A DNA stretch of 64,000 nt from Salinarimonas rosea DSM 21201 (GCF_000429045.1 NZ_AUBC01000020.1:1-64000), one strand, 5' to 3'. Counted from the stretch's first letter, positions 13,926-23,623 are shown. Notes: generated by a model from the letters alone, not told the origin. Numbers and translations are program-made.

Positions 13926-14825
13926 TCACACCGTCTTCCACAGCAGCGCGCCCACGCCGGCGACGATGAGCGCCATCCCGGCGAGCTCGCGCCGGCTCGT
14001 CGCCTGCGCGAACAGGCGCCGCGAGACGATCTGGGCGAAGACGACCTCGACGAGGGCGAGCGTGCGCACGTTCGCCGCCGAGGTCAGCGCGAAGCCGAGG
14101 AACCAGAACTGCGAGGCGAGCGCGCCGAGGAAGCCCGCGCTCGCCGACCCGCGCCATTCCCGCAGCGAGCCCACGAGCGCGCGCCGGTCGAAGAGCGCGA
14201 GGTAGACGAGGAGGATCGCCGTCTGGAGCAGGAGCGCCGCGACCAGCGCGGCCGACGCGCGCACCAGGAAGCCGCCGTCCTCGAACGCGAGGATCGCGCC
14301 GCGGTATCCCACCGCCGAGAGCCCGAACCCGGCCGCCGCCAGCAGCCCCAGCAGGGCGGGGCGCAGGCCGCCTGCGGTGAGCTTGCCCGGCGTGTGCGAG
14401 ACGAGGATGACGCCCGCCGTCGCGACCGCGATGGCGGCGAGCATCGGCCCGGTGACGGGATCGCCGATCACCGCGATGGCGAAGAGGGCGGTGAGCACGG
14501 GCTCGGTCTTCAGGTAGGCGGTGACGACGGAGAAGGCGCGCTCGCGCATGGCCGCCAGCATCAGCGCGGTCGCGGCGATCTGGGCCAGCGCGCCGACGAC
14601 GAGGAAACCGGCGAACCCCTCGCCGGGGCGCGGCAGCGACTCGCCGGTGGCCGCGAGCGCGACGACGAGGAAGAGCGCGGCGAAGGGCAAGCCGAAGAGG
14701 AAGCGCACCTGCGTCGCCCCGATCGTGCCGATTTTCGCCGTGAGATCGCGCTGGAGCGCGTTGCGCCCCGTCTGCGCCACGGCGGCGGCGAGCGTGACCG
14801 GGATCCACAGGAGAGTGATGTCCAT
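13926..14825 (-). CDS. DMT-superfamily transporter (EamA-like)
   Basis: The 299-residue hydrophobic protein has about ten membrane segments in two similar halves, as in EamA/drug-metabolite transporters. The C-terminal half contains GFLGALASQFWFLGFALTSA and ALVEVVFAQIVSRRLF, a typical EamA ending. It starts at ATG 14825 (MDITLLWIPVTLAAAVAQTG). The substrate cannot be inferred. It stands alone, convergent with nothing and upstream of clpB in the same direction. It lies back to back with the carboxypeptidase gene across a 240-bp gap that must hold both promoters. Confidence 0.85.
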   Translation of the reverse strand: MDITLLWIPVTLAAAVAQTGRNALQRDLTAKIGTIGATQVRFLFGLPFAALFLVVALAATGESLPRPGEGFAGFLVVGALAQIAATALMLAAMRERAFSVVTAYLKTEPVLTALFAIAVIGDPVTGPMLAAIAVATAGVILVSHTPGKLTAGGLRPALLGLLAAAGFGLSAVGYRGAILAFEDGGFLVRASAALVAALLLQTAILLVYLALFDRRALVGSLREWRGSASAGFLGALASQFWFLGFALTSAANVRTLALVEVVFAQIVSRRLFAQATSRRELAGMALIVAGVGALLWKTV

Positions 14826-15065
14826 CGCGCGCGTCCGTCGTCCCACGCGCGGCAGGATGCGCGCGTTTCTCGCGTGCGTTCCTGTGAGCACGCGCCCGTG
14901 CGCCGGCGCAAGTGCGCAGCGGGGAGGAGAGGAATGCATGCCTGCGTCGGCCAATTCCCGCCACGATCTGGAATTAGGCGGCACGTTTCGGTATGGTCCC
15001 CTCCAGCCGCCGGTCGCCGTCGCGTCCGTCTCCCGCCCGAAGAGCCCGGAGCCCGACCCCTGCTC

Positions 15066-16376
15066 ATGCGTGCGCCTCTCCAAGCGATCGCCGCGATCTC
15101 GCCCGCCGCGACCACCCGTGGCCTCCTCGCCGCGATGCTCCTCGTTCTCGCCACACTCGGCCCCCTCGCCGGGCCGGCGCGCGCGCAGATCGACGACGCG
15201 CCGCTGCTGCTCGCCGACCTCGACAGCGGCGCGGTCATCTTCGAGCGCAATGCCACGATGCCGTGGTATCCCGCCTCCCTCACCAAGATGATGACCGCCT
15301 ACGTCGCCCTCGACGCGGTGCGCAACGGGCGCGCGGCGATGAACTCGCTCCTCGTCGTCTCGGAGAAGGCGGCCTCGATGCCGCCGTCGAAGATGGGCTT
15401 CGCGCCCGGCTCGCAGATCACCCTCGACAACGCGCTCAAGATCATCATGGTCAAGTCGGCGAACGACGTCGCCTGGACCATCGCCGAGAATCTCGGCGGC
15501 GGCTCCGTCGACACGTTCGTGGCGGAGATGAACGCGACCGCGCGCCGGCTCGGCATGACCGACAGCCGCTTCACCAACCCGAGCGGCCTGCCCGATCTCT
15601 CCAAGCGCACGACGGCCCGGGACATGGCGATCCTGGCCCAGGCCCTGTGGCGCGACTTCCCCGGCCAGCGTGCGCTCTGGGGCATGGACGCCATCACCTA
15701 CGGCTCGTCGGTGATGAAGAACCACAACGGCATCATCGGCCGCTATGCCGGCGCGACCGGCATGAAGACCGGCTATGTCTGCTCGTCGGGCTTCAACGTC
15801 GTCGCCACCGCAGAGCGCAACGGCCGGCGGCTCGTCGCCGTGGTGCTCGGCCAGATGTCGTCGCACGAGCGAACGGCGCTCACCGCCTCGCTGCTCGAGC
15901 ACGGCTTCCAGTCGCGCGGCCTGTTCGGCGGCTTCGGCGGCGGGCGCTCGCTGGCCTCGCTGCCGCGCTCGGCCGTGACCTCGCCGCCGGACTTGCGGCC
16001 GATCGTCTGCGATCCGAACCGGCGCCGCGGCGGCGAGAGCGACGACGACACGGACGCGATCGTCGTCGCCGGCGCGCCCCCCGGCGCCTCCGACGCGCTG
16101 GCCTTCTTCGCCCAGCAGCGCACGACGCTGCCGCGGGTCGACCTGCCGGAGCGCCGGGCGGCCGAGCCCGTGCGCGTGTTCCTCGGCCTCCCGGAGGGCG
16201 TCTCCGCGCCGCCGACGCTGGCTGCGAGCGCGACCGCGCCGCGTCCGCTCGGCGCGGGCCTGCCGCTCGACATCCTGCCGCCGCCGCGCAACGTGCCGCT
16301 GATCCCCGGCCTGCCGCCGCCGGAGGCGCCGCCCACGGTCATGACCCGGCTGCCGCCCCCGCGCCCGGCGTTCTGA
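15066..16376 (+). CDS. D-alanyl-D-alanine carboxypeptidase (DacA/PBP5-type)
   Basis: The 436-residue serine peptidase of the S11 family trims the terminal D-Ala of peptidoglycan stem peptides in the periplasm. The three penicillin-binding motifs are visible: SLTK (Ser71, Lys74), SAN in MVKSANDVAW, and KTG in GMKTGYVCSSG. A signal peptide covers residues 1-40 (cleavage near GPARA-QIDD). The C-terminal third (about 330-436) is Pro/Ala-rich and disordered, without a clear PBP5 amphipathic anchor, and may reach across the periplasm. The ATG at 15066 is chosen because it begins the signal peptide. The gene is monocistronic. Confidence 0.92.
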   Translation: MRAPLQAIAAISPAATTRGLLAAMLLVLATLGPLAGPARAQIDDAPLLLADLDSGAVIFERNATMPWYPASLTKMMTAYVALDAVRNGRAAMNSLLVVSEKAASMPPSKMGFAPGSQITLDNALKIIMVKSANDVAWTIAENLGGGSVDTFVAEMNATARRLGMTDSRFTNPSGLPDLSKRTTARDMAILAQALWRDFPGQRALWGMDAITYGSSVMKNHNGIIGRYAGATGMKTGYVCSSGFNVVATAERNGRRLVAVVLGQMSSHERTALTASLLEHGFQSRGLFGGFGGGRSLASLPRSAVTSPPDLRPIVCDPNRRRGGESDDDTDAIVVAGAPPGASDALAFFAQQRTTLPRVDLPERRAAEPVRVFLGLPEGVSAPPTLAASATAPRPLGAGLPLDILPPPRNVPLIPGLPPPEAPPTVMTRLPPPRPAF

Positions 16377-16405
16377 CGGGGCGCGGCGGCAGCCGGTGCG
16401 CGGCC

Positions 16406-17068
16406 TCAGAGCGGCCAGCGCTCCAGCCGGTACGCGCCGTCCCAGAACAGGTACTCGAGCCGGGTCGCGGCCGTGTAGGCCTCGTGCATGCGCGCGACGA
16501 GCGCGGGCGAGGCGTCGCCCGCGGCCTCGTCGGTCGCCTCGATCATGCGGGCGACCGCATCGTGGAAGTCCTCGCCGGCATAGGTGTCGATCCAGGCCTG
16601 GTAGGGATTCTCCGGCGCCGCGCGGCCGTGGATGTCGCGCCCGACCTCGGCGTAGATCCAGAAGCACGGCAGCAGCGCGGCGAGCACCACCTCGTAGGGC
16701 TCCGCGAAGGCGGTGGCCGTGAGGTAGGAGACGTAGTGGTGCGCGCTCGGCTGGACCGGCGTCGCCCGGAAGGCGGCGGCGTCGATGCCGTATTGCTCGA
16801 AGAACGAGCCGTGCAGCGCCCGCTCCACCACGATCGCCCCCTCCGCCGCCTTGGCGAACTGCACGATCCGCTCGGGCTCGCGCGCCTTCGCGGCGGCGAG
16901 GGCCAGCGCCCGGCCGAAGCCGATCAGGTAGTGGGCGTCCTGGACGATGTAGTGGACGAAGCGCTCGCGCGAGAGCCGGCCCTGCGCCAGCTCGGCGTTG
17001 AAGGGCATGGTGCGGATCGTCTCGTAGGCGGCGCGGTTGTGCGCCCAGGCGTCCTCGGAGAAGGGCAT
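16406..17068 (-). CDS. tenA: TenA-family thiaminase II / aminopyrimidine aminohydrolase
   Basis: The 220-residue all-helical protein matches TenA: it starts SEDAWAHNRAAYETIRTMPF and has HYIVQDAHYLIGFGRALALA. It then shows ALLPCFWIYAEVGRDI, in which the Cys is the expected nucleophile, and NPYQAWIDTYAGEDF. TenA hydrolyses degraded thiamine pyrimidines for salvage. It ends convergent with the carboxypeptidase gene. It follows the DUF2794 gene by 95 bases and may share a transcript with tpiA. Confidence 0.92.
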   Translation of the reverse strand: MPFSEDAWAHNRAAYETIRTMPFNAELAQGRLSRERFVHYIVQDAHYLIGFGRALALAAAKAREPERIVQFAKAAEGAIVVERALHGSFFEQYGIDAAAFRATPVQPSAHHYVSYLTATAFAEPYEVVLAALLPCFWIYAEVGRDIHGRAAPENPYQAWIDTYAGEDFHDAVARMIEATDEAAGDASPALVARMHEAYTAATRLEYLFWDGAYRLERWPL

Positions 17069-17163
17069 GACGGTCGGCTCCTCGCGGCTGGTGATCGGCG
17101 TCCCCCGCACCTCGCGCACCCGCACGGCGATTTCCAGCCCCGTCGGCGCACGCCCCGGTGGGC

Positions 17164-17538
17164 TCACTCCACGACGCGCAGGGCCTTGCCCTCGAGCACC
17201 CGCAGCACGCGGCCGAGCTCCTGGCCGCGCTTCATCACGAGCCCCGAGGCGGCGACGACCGCGTAGGCGCCCTGACGGCGGGCGAGCCTGGGGTCCTTCT
17301 CGATGCGGTAGAGCGGCATCTCCGAGGCGCGGCGGAAGACGGCGAAGACGGCCTTGTCCTTGCGGAAGTCGATCGCGTAGTCGCGCCACTCGCCGGCGGC
17401 GACCATGCGGCCGTAGACGTTGAGGATGGTGCGCAGCTCGTCGCGATCGAAGGATACCCGGGCGTCCTGGCCATGCGCGGCGGGGAAGGACACCACCGTC
17501 CCGCCGCGCTTCGGCTGCGCCGTCTCGCCGTCGCTCAT
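17164..17538 (-). CDS. DUF2794 family protein
   Basis: The 124-residue protein contains the conserved DUF2794 block: VSFDRDELRTILNVYGRMV, EWRDYAIDFRKDKAVFAVFR and ASEMPLYRIEK. The family is known mainly from alphaproteobacteria and has no assigned function. The protein appears soluble, with no membrane segment. It lies between tpiA and tenA, all on the minus strand, with a 123-bp gap to tpiA. Confidence 0.9.
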   Translation of the reverse strand: MSDGETAQPKRGGTVVSFPAAHGQDARVSFDRDELRTILNVYGRMVAAGEWRDYAIDFRKDKAVFAVFRRASEMPLYRIEKDPRLARRQGAYAVVAASGLVMKRGQELGRVLRVLEGKALRVVE

Positions 17539-17661
17539 CGCGCCTCCTCGCCTCGGCGGCCGCTCTCTCCGGCACCGCTCGGGTCGTCCGTCGTGCTCCC
17601 GTCATGATGGAGACGGCGGGCCCGCCGTGCAAGCGTGGGCGGGCCTCGCGGCCGGCGCCGC

Positions 17662-18423
17662 TCAGCGCTGCGGCGCGGCCGCGGCGATGGCGAGGAAGTC
17701 CGCCGCCTTCAGGCTCGCGCCGCCGACGAGCGCGCCGTCGACGTTCGCGACCGCGAGGATCTCGGCGGCGTTCCCGGGCTTCACCGAGCCGCCGTAGAGG
17801 ATGCGCATGGCCGCGACCTCGTCCGCCGGCGCCTTGGCCGCGAGCGCCTCGCGCACGGCGGCGTGCATCTCGCCGATATCGTCGAGAGTCGGCACGAGGC
17901 CGGTGCCGATCGCCCAGACGGGCTCGTAGGCGATCACGGTCGTCGCGGCGGCGAGCCCCTCCGGAAGCGATCCGTCGAGCTGGCCCCGCACGACCTCGAG
18001 CGCGCGGCCGGCCTCGCGCTCCTCCCGGGTCTCGCCGACGCAGACGATGGCGACGAGCCCGGCGCGGTGCGCGGCGGCGAGCTTGGCGCGCACGTCGGCG
18101 TCGCTCTCCGCGTGGTCGGCGCGGCGCTCGGAATGGCCCACGATGACGTGGGTCGCGCCGGCATCCGCCAGCATCTCCGCCGAGACGTCGCCCGTGTGCG
18201 CGCCCGCTGCCTGCGGATGGCAATCCTGGCCGCCGACGGCGACGCCCGACCCGCTCAGCCGCTCGGCCATGCGATGGACGAGGGTCGCGGGAGGGCACAG
18301 CGCGAGGTCGACCCGCCCGGCGAGCGCGCCCGCCTCCGCCGCGACGGCGTCCGCCTCGGCGAGCGCGGCGGCGAGGCCGTTCATCTTCCAGTTCCCGGCG
18401 ACGAAGGGACGGGGCTGCGGCAT
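17662..18423 (-). CDS. tpiA: Triosephosphate isomerase
   Basis: The 253-residue TIM-barrel enzyme interconverts dihydroxyacetone phosphate and glyceraldehyde 3-phosphate. Visible catalytic motifs are NWKMN (Lys), VIVGHSERR (electrophilic His), [11 protein letters not shown] (base Glu) and LYGGSV (phosphate grip). ATG 18423 gives [15 protein letters not shown]; an in-frame start 22 codons upstream adds non-homologous sequence. It is divergent from the tRNA-Leu gene. Confidence 0.97.
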   Translation of the reverse strand: MPQPRPFVAGNWKMNGLAAALAEADAVAAEAGALAGRVDLALCPPATLVHRMAERLSGSGVAVGGQDCHPQAAGAHTGDVSAEMLADAGATHVIVGHSERRADHAESDADVRAKLAAAHRAGLVAIVCVGETREEREAGRALEVVRGQLDGSLPEGLAAATTVIAYEPVWAIGTGLVPTLDDIGEMHAAVREALAAKAPADEVAAMRILYGGSVKPGNAAEILAVANVDGALVGGASLKAADFLAIAAAAPQR

Positions 18424-18512
18424 GTCGTGCTCCTGTTCGGCTGGTCGGGCGTCGCCGCCGTTCCTACAGCCTCTCGCGCGCGGGCTCAAATCGACGCGGC
18501 GCGCGCATCGCG

Positions 18513-18541
18513 TTGATTTGCGTCCGCGCCGATGCTACCTC
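18513..18541 (+). promoter_or_regulatory. Possible sigma-70-type promoter of tRNA-Leu
   Basis: TTGATT (18513-18518) and TACCTC (18536-18541) are 17 bp apart, and the tRNA 5' end is 10 bases after the -10. The -10 match is weak. Confidence 0.35.
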
Positions 18542-18550
18542 GGAGCCGTG

Positions 18551-18635
18551 GCCCCTGTGGCGGAATTGGTAGACGCGCTCGACTCAAAATCGAGTTCCGC
18601 AAGGAGTGCTGGTTCGATCCCGGCCAGGGGCACCA
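18551..18635 (+). tRNA. tRNA-Leu (anticodon CAA)
   Basis: The acceptor GCCCCTG (18551-18557) pairs with CAGGGGC (18625-18631), followed by A and an encoded CCA (18633-18635). The anticodon arm is CTCGA-CTCAAAA-TCGAG with anticodon CAA, reading UUG. A long variable arm and the T-arm (GGTTCGATCC) complete an 85-nt class II tRNA. Confidence 0.96.
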
Positions 18636-18939
18636 CGGCTTTCGAGGGCCGTCGGATTTCTCGCGTCTTCGGGCCGTTCGGCCCGCCTCGTCTTTTTCTA
18701 CACGTGGGACAGCATTGTTGCCCGTCCGGCCGGGGACGACGCTTCGCATGGCGCGAGCACCCGTCGGCGGACACGCTTCGCTCGATCCGGGAGTGTCCGC
18801 GCGCCCCGGACGCCGCGCCCGCCGCCCGCCACGGCTCCCGGTCCCGGTTCGTGCCGGGTCGCGGGATCGCGCGGCGTGAGGCGCCTGGAGGGCGAAACCG
18901 ACGTAGCGTCGTTCTCGCGTTCGAAGTACGCTTCTGGAT
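18636..18939. other. 304-bp intergenic region between tRNA-Leu and the MFS gene
   Basis: Apart from a hairpin plus T-run at 18670-18696 that should end tRNA transcription, I see no gene, repeat or clear promoter. A few short open frames exist but show no family resemblance. The MFS promoter should lie in the right-hand part. Confidence 0.6.
18670..18696 (+). terminator. Rho-independent terminator after tRNA-Leu
   Basis: CGGGCC (18670-18675), loop GTTC and GGCCCG (18680-18685) are followed by CCTCGTCTTTTT. Confidence 0.7.
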
Positions 18940-20154
18940 ATGCGCTTCCGCCCCTCGCTCGGCCGGCACAAGGGTCTTCCGACGCTCCTGGCGGGCCAGG
19001 TCCCGGCCGATTTCGCCGACTGGCTGGATTTCGTCGCGATCGGGGCGCTGCTCGGCTTCGTCTGGCAGGTCGAGCCGGTGGTCTTCGCCTGGCTCGGCGT
19101 GGCGATCGGGCTGCCGTACCTGATCGTCGGGCCGGTCGCCGGCGTTCTGGCCGACCGGTGGGACCTGCGGCGCGTGCTGATCCTCAGCAATCTCGGACGG
19201 GCGGTGGCGACGCTGGCGCTGGCGTTCGTCGGGTCGGTGCCGGCACTCCTCGCCGTGGCCTTCCTGCGCGGCAGCATCGATTCCTTCTTCGGCCCCGCCA
19301 AGCAGGCGGCGATCCAGGCGATCGTCCCCGAGGACGACCGGCTGGCCGCCAACGGCGTCAGCCATGCGATCAACCAGGCCTCGAAGGTCGTCGGCCCGTC
19401 GGTCGGGGGCGCCCTGCTGATCGGTCTCGATCCGCAGGCCGTGTTCCTGGCCAATGCCGTCGTGTCGGCCGTGGCGGCGGCGATCCTGATCGGGCTGCCC
19501 CGGTCGCTGAAGCCCGCTGCCCCGCCCGGCGGCCCGGACCCGCGGTCGATGATCCGCGAGCTGCGCGAGGGTTTCGCCGAGGTTCGGACGAAGCCGGTCG
19601 TCGCGGTCAGCCTGTCGCTGATGGCGGCCGGCTACTTCGCGATCTCCGTCTACGACGCGTTCATTCCCTTGCTCGTCCGCGCCTACGGCTTCGAGGAGGG
19701 GGTGTTCGCCCTGGCGATCGCCGCGGTCGGCGCCGGCGGCGTCGCCGGTGCGCTCGCGGTCGGCGCGCTGGGCCGGGCCGGCGGCGGCTTCGGCCTCATC
19801 GGTGCCGGCTGCGTCGTCGCGGGTGCGCTGGTCATGGGGCTCGGCGTGGCGCCGCTGATCGACGTGGCGATGCCGTCGGCGACCTTCGTCGGCGTCTTCG
19901 CGCTCGTCGGCGCGGCGACCGCCGTCGTCATCGTACCGTTCCGGACCCTGCTGCAGCGGCATGCCGAGCCCTCGCGCATGGCGCGCGTCTTCGCCGCCAG
20001 CGAGGCGTTGAACGTCACCGCCATGCTGGGCGCACCGTTCATCGGCGCCCTCGTCGCCGACATCGCCGGAACCGGCGCGCCGTTCGTCGCCGGCGGCGCC
20101 GTGATGATGCTTCTTGCGGTCGCGGCGGGGATCGCCGCCCTGCGATTTCGCTGA
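18940..20154 (+). CDS. MFS transporter (EntS-like MFS_3 group)
   Basis: The 404-residue protein has about 12 membrane segments. The MFS loop motif between segments 2 and 3 reads PVAGVLADRWDLRRV. VAFLRGSIDSFFGPAKQAAI and the following INQASKVVGPSVGGALL resemble the EntS/multidrug-type MFS_3 exporters. The substrate cannot be told. The ATG at 18940 is used (MRFRPSLGRHKGLPTLL). It is monocistronic and ends 112 bases before a convergent small gene. Confidence 0.85.
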   Translation: MRFRPSLGRHKGLPTLLAGQVPADFADWLDFVAIGALLGFVWQVEPVVFAWLGVAIGLPYLIVGPVAGVLADRWDLRRVLILSNLGRAVATLALAFVGSVPALLAVAFLRGSIDSFFGPAKQAAIQAIVPEDDRLAANGVSHAINQASKVVGPSVGGALLIGLDPQAVFLANAVVSAVAAAILIGLPRSLKPAAPPGGPDPRSMIRELREGFAEVRTKPVVAVSLSLMAAGYFAISVYDAFIPLLVRAYGFEEGVFALAIAAVGAGGVAGALAVGALGRAGGGFGLIGAGCVVAGALVMGLGVAPLIDVAMPSATFVGVFALVGAATAVVIVPFRTLLQRHAEPSRMARVFAASEALNVTAMLGAPFIGALVADIAGTGAPFVAGGAVMMLLAVAAGIAALRFR

Positions 20155-20266
20155 CGGCGGTCCGGCGGCGCGCCGCGGAGGCGCACCGATCGCGCATCGG
20201 AGCGGCCGCTCCGTCCGCTTCCCGGATCGACTTGCCGGGTCTACCTGCCGGCCGCCTCGCAGGCGA

Positions 20267-20497
20267 TCACGCCGCGAACACCACCTTCACGCCGCGCTGC
20301 CTGAAGTAGGCCTGCATCGTCTTGCGGCCGGACCGGTTGTTCTGCGGCAGGCGGGCCGGGTCGAACCGGGCCTCGCCGGCGCCGGCGGCGGCGAGCGCCT
20401 GCTTGAGCCGGGCGATGTGGTTGTCGATGTCCTCGTTGTCGTGCTCGAGCGACTTGTAGATGTCCTCGGTCACCGCCGCGATCGTGTCGGCATTCAT
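20267..20497 (-). CDS. Small hypothetical protein, 76 aa
   Basis: The N-terminal half is acidic and helix-prone (TEDIYKSLEHDNEDIDNHIARLKQAL). The C-terminal half is basic (RLPQNNRSGRKTMQAYFRQRGVKVVF). It has no Cys, signal peptide or membrane segment. The composition and the conserved-looking basic end suggest a real nucleic-acid- or protein-binding gene, but the family is unknown to me. It stands alone between the MFS gene and the ABC ATPase gene. Confidence 0.6.
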   Translation of the reverse strand: MNADTIAAVTEDIYKSLEHDNEDIDNHIARLKQALAAAGAGEARFDPARLPQNNRSGRKTMQAYFRQRGVKVVFAA

Positions 20498-20588
20498 CCG
20501 TGTCGTCTCCCTGGAGCCCGTGTGCGGTCCGTCGCCCCTTCTAGCCCGCTCCGCTGACCGGGGCGACCCCCGGCGACGCGGTCGCCGC

Positions 20589-21557
20589 TCACGCGCGCCA
20601 GCAGGCGACGGCGTGCCCCGGCGCGACGTCCGCCAGGGGCGGCACCGTCTCCCGGCAGCGATCGACGGCGAGCGGGCAGCGCAGGTGGAACGCGCAGCCG
20701 GGCGGCGGGTCCGTCGGGTCCGGCACCTCGCCGTGCGTCGGCGCCGCGAGACCGCCCCCCGCTCGCTTCGACGCGACCACCTCCTGGACCGGCCGCGGCA
20801 CCGAGGCGAGGAGCGCGCGCGTGTAGGGATGGCGCGGCGCGGCGAACAGCGCGTCCGCCGGCGCGAGCTCGACGAGCTTGCCGAAATACATCACGCCGAC
20901 CCGGTCGCTGACGTGGCGGACGACGGAGAGATCGTGGCTGATGAAGATCATCGACAGCCCGAGCCGTGCCCTCAGCGAGACGATCAGGTTGATGATCTGC
21001 GACTGGATCGAGACGTCCAGGGCCGAGACCGGCTCGTCGGCGATGATCAGCGCCGGCTCCAGCGCCAGGGCCCGGGCGATGGCGATGCGCTGGCGCTGTC
21101 CGCCGGAGAACTCGTGCGGATAGCGCGCGGCGGCATCCGCGGGCAGGCCCACGAGATCGAGGAGCTCGGCCACGCGGGCGCGCACGCCCGGGACGCCGTG
21201 GACCACGAGCGGCTCGCCGACGATCGTGCCGACCGTGTGGCGCGGATTCAGCGAGCCGAACGGGTCCTGGAAGATCATCTGCACCTGCCGGCGCGCCGCC
21301 TTCAGCGCGCGCCCGGAGAGGGCGGCGAAATCGACCCCCTCCATGTGGATCTGGCCCGACGTGGGCTCGATCAGCCGCATGATGGCGCGCCCGAGCGTGG
21401 TCTTGCCGCAGCCCGACTCGCCCACGACGCCGACGACCTCGCCGCGCCGGACCGTGAGGCTGACGTCGTCGAGGGCGCGCAGCGTCGCGCCGGATCCGTC
21501 CCGGTAGTGCTTGACGAGGTGGCGCACCTCGAGCAGCGGAGCGTCGGTCGCGGTCAT
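20589..21557 (-). CDS. Oligopeptide-type ABC importer ATPase, OppF/DppF-like
   Basis: The 322-residue ATPase has Walker A GESGCGKTT, Q-loop MIFQDPFGSLNPR, signature FSGGQRQRI, Walker B IIADEPVSALD and H-loop FISHDL. The C-terminal oligopeptide-transporter domain has Cys residues (GCAFHLRCPLAVDRC), a common Fe-S-like feature of the family. The start overlaps the stop of the upstream OppD-like gene (ATGA). It is the last gene of a five-gene operon murQ-gntR-sis-oppD-oppF. No permease gene accompanies it. The only ATPase-less permease set in the window is at 37.9-41.2 kb. Confidence 0.92.
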   Translation of the reverse strand: MTATDAPLLEVRHLVKHYRDGSGATLRALDDVSLTVRRGEVVGVVGESGCGKTTLGRAIMRLIEPTSGQIHMEGVDFAALSGRALKAARRQVQMIFQDPFGSLNPRHTVGTIVGEPLVVHGVPGVRARVAELLDLVGLPADAAARYPHEFSGGQRQRIAIARALALEPALIIADEPVSALDVSIQSQIINLIVSLRARLGLSMIFISHDLSVVRHVSDRVGVMYFGKLVELAPADALFAAPRHPYTRALLASVPRPVQEVVASKRAGGGLAAPTHGEVPDPTDPPPGCAFHLRCPLAVDRCRETVPPLADVAPGHAVACWRA

Positions 21558-22582
21558 GCGGGGTTCCAGCAGGCGAAGGCGCGGGCGCCGTCGCTTTCCC
21601 AGGGAGGCGGCTCCGAGCGGCAGCGGTCGAGCGCGGCACCGCAGCGCTCGGCGAAGGCGCAGCCCGCCGGGCGCGCGCCCGGCGGCGGGACGTTGCCGGG
21701 GATCGAGGGCAGCGGCCGTCCCGGCGGGTTCGAGGAGGGGATCGTGTCGACGAGCGCGCGGGTGTAGCGGTGGCGCGGGGCGCCGAGCGCCGCCTCGATC
21801 GTGCCGGCCTCGACGATGCGCCCGGCATACATCACGCAGACGCGGTCGCAGATCTCGGCGACGACGCCGAGGTCGTGCGTGATCAGCAGGCAGGCGAGGC
21901 CCATGTCCCGGCGCAGCCCGTCGACCAGGGCGAGGATCTGCGCCTGCACGGTGACGTCGAGCGCCGTCGTCGGCTCGTCGGCGATGAGCAGCTTCGGCGA
22001 GCAGGCGAGCGCGATGGCGATCATCACCCGCTGGCGCTGGCCGCCGGAGAGCTGGTGCGGATAGCGCGCGAGCTGCGCCTTCGGGTTGGGCAGCCCGACG
22101 CGGTCGAGGAGATCCGCGGCCCGGGCGAGCGCCGCCTTCTCCGAGAGGCCCTCGTGGATGCGGATCGGCTCCGCGATCTGGCTGCCGACGGTGAAGACCG
22201 GGTTGAGCGACGTCATCGGCTCCTGGAAGATCATGCCGATCTCGCGCCCGCGCAGGCGCCGCATCTCGGACTGGGGGAGCCGGGCGAGATCACGGCCCTC
22301 GAACAGGACGCGCCCGCCGGAGACCGCGATCGGCGGGGTCGGCAGGAGGCCCATGACCGAGAGCGCGGTCACGCTCTTGCCGCAGCCGCTCTCGCCGACG
22401 AGGCCGAGCATCTCGCCGGGGGCGACGGTGAAGGACACGTCCTCGACGAGCGGCGTCCCGCGCAGCGACAGCGAGAGGCTCTCCACCGACAGGATCGGCG
22501 CCCGCGCGCCGGCACGCGCCGAGGCGTGCTCGAGAGCGTGCTCCGGGGAGCCGTCGGCGCCGCGAGGAGTCCCGAGAACCAT
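21554..22582 (-). CDS. Oligopeptide-type ABC importer ATPase, OppD/DppD-like
   Basis: The 342-residue ATPase has Walker [11 protein letters not shown]-loop [11 protein letters not shown], signature LSGGQRQRV, Walker [12 protein letters not shown] and H-loop ITHDLGVV. The C-terminus has the family Cys motif ([15 protein letters not shown]). Its start codon directly abuts the stop of the SIS-domain gene, and it overlaps the OppF-like gene by 4 nt. The placement behind murQ predicts import of muropeptides or amino-sugar oligomers rather than plain peptides (inference). Confidence 0.92.
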   Translation of the reverse strand: MVLGTPRGADGSPEHALEHASARAGARAPILSVESLSLSLRGTPLVEDVSFTVAPGEMLGLVGESGCGKSVTALSVMGLLPTPPIAVSGGRVLFEGRDLARLPQSEMRRLRGREIGMIFQEPMTSLNPVFTVGSQIAEPIRIHEGLSEKAALARAADLLDRVGLPNPKAQLARYPHQLSGGQRQRVMIAIALACSPKLLIADEPTTALDVTVQAQILALVDGLRRDMGLACLLITHDLGVVAEICDRVCVMYAGRIVEAGTIEAALGAPRHRYTRALVDTIPSSNPPGRPLPSIPGNVPPPGARPAGCAFAERCGAALDRCRSEPPPWESDGARAFACWNPA

Positions 22583-23623
22583 TCAGAGCGTCTCCGTGAC
22601 CTTCTCGAGATGCGGCGGGGCGTCGGGATCGTAGCCCATGGCGCGGGCGGTGCGGGCGATCATCATATAGGCGGGCGCGAGAAACGCGATCGCGTCGGTG
22701 ACGGGATGGTCGTCGCCGATCCAGGGCAGGCGCGTCGCCGGCCCGCCGGCGAGGTGGGGCGGCAGGCCGGCGGCGTCGAGCGCACCGACGAGGGCGTCCA
22801 CCGCCGCCGCGGTCTCGTCTCCGACCCGCAGGGCGAGCACCGGCGTGCGCGGCCCCACGGCCGCCCGCGGGCCGTGCGGCAGCTCCGCCGCGGAATAGGC
22901 GAGAACCGGCAGCCGCAGCACCTCCATCGCCTTGAGGGCGATCTCGCGCGCGGCGGGAAAGCCGTAGCCGCGCCCGGTGACGAAGGCGGCCGACGCGCCC
23001 GCCAGCGCCGCGCCGGCAGGCGACCAGTCGAGCGCGCAGGCGTGCTCGAGCCGCTCGGGAAGCCGACCGAGCGCCGCGCGGAGCGCCTCGTCCTCGCCGA
23101 CGCGCCCCACGAGGAGCGCGCCGAGCGCCATCGCGCCGACGACGGTCTTGGTCGCGGCGACGGAGCGTTCCTGGCCGGCCGCGATCGGCAGCACCCATTC
23201 CGCCGCCTCCGCCGCCGGGGACGCGTCGTCGTTGACGATGGCGACCGTCAGCGCGCCCGCCGCCCGCGCCGCGCGCGTCGCGGCAACGAGGTCGGGGCTG
23301 CGGCCCGATTGCGAGATCACGACGAAGAGCGCCCCCGCGAGATCGAGCGACCGGCCGAGCGCAGTGACCACGGACGGCGCGGTCATGGTGACGGGGATGC
23401 CCAGCCGCGCCTCGATCAGGTAGCGCAGATGCACCCCGGCATGGCCCGAGCTTCCCCGCCCGCAGATCGCCGCGAGGCGCGGCCGTCGCGCCGCGAGCGT
23501 TGCGGCGAGGGGGGCGATCCGGCCCGGATCGGCGAGCATCCGGGCGACGACGCCGGCGGCCTCGCGGGTCTCGCGCACGAGGGCGCTGGTCTCGACGTCG
23601 TCCGTGGCGCCGCCCGCGGTCAC
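22583..23623 (-). CDS. SIS-domain aminosugar isomerase/deaminase (GlmS-isomerase or AgaS-like)
   Basis: The 346-residue protein has two SIS domains. The first holds CGRGSSGHAGVHLRYLIE and VVISQSGRSPDLVAATRAAR, the second TGRGYGFPAAREIALKAMEV and SAAELPHGPRAAV. This is the layout of the GlmS sugar-isomerase half without the glutaminase domain, as in AgaS and FrlB-type deaminases. In this operon the likely reaction is glucosamine-6-phosphate to fructose-6-phosphate plus ammonia, replacing NagB, which I do not see. It overlaps the GntR gene by 4 nt and abuts the OppD-like gene. Exact substrate is inference. Confidence 0.85.
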   Translation of the reverse strand: MTAGGATDDVETSALVRETREAAGVVARMLADPGRIAPLAATLAARRPRLAAICGRGSSGHAGVHLRYLIEARLGIPVTMTAPSVVTALGRSLDLAGALFVVISQSGRSPDLVAATRAARAAGALTVAIVNDDASPAAEAAEWVLPIAAGQERSVAATKTVVGAMALGALLVGRVGEDEALRAALGRLPERLEHACALDWSPAGAALAGASAAFVTGRGYGFPAAREIALKAMEVLRLPVLAYSAAELPHGPRAAVGPRTPVLALRVGDETAAAVDALVGALDAAGLPPHLAGGPATRLPWIGDDHPVTDAIAFLAPAYMMIARTARAMGYDPDAPPHLEKVTETL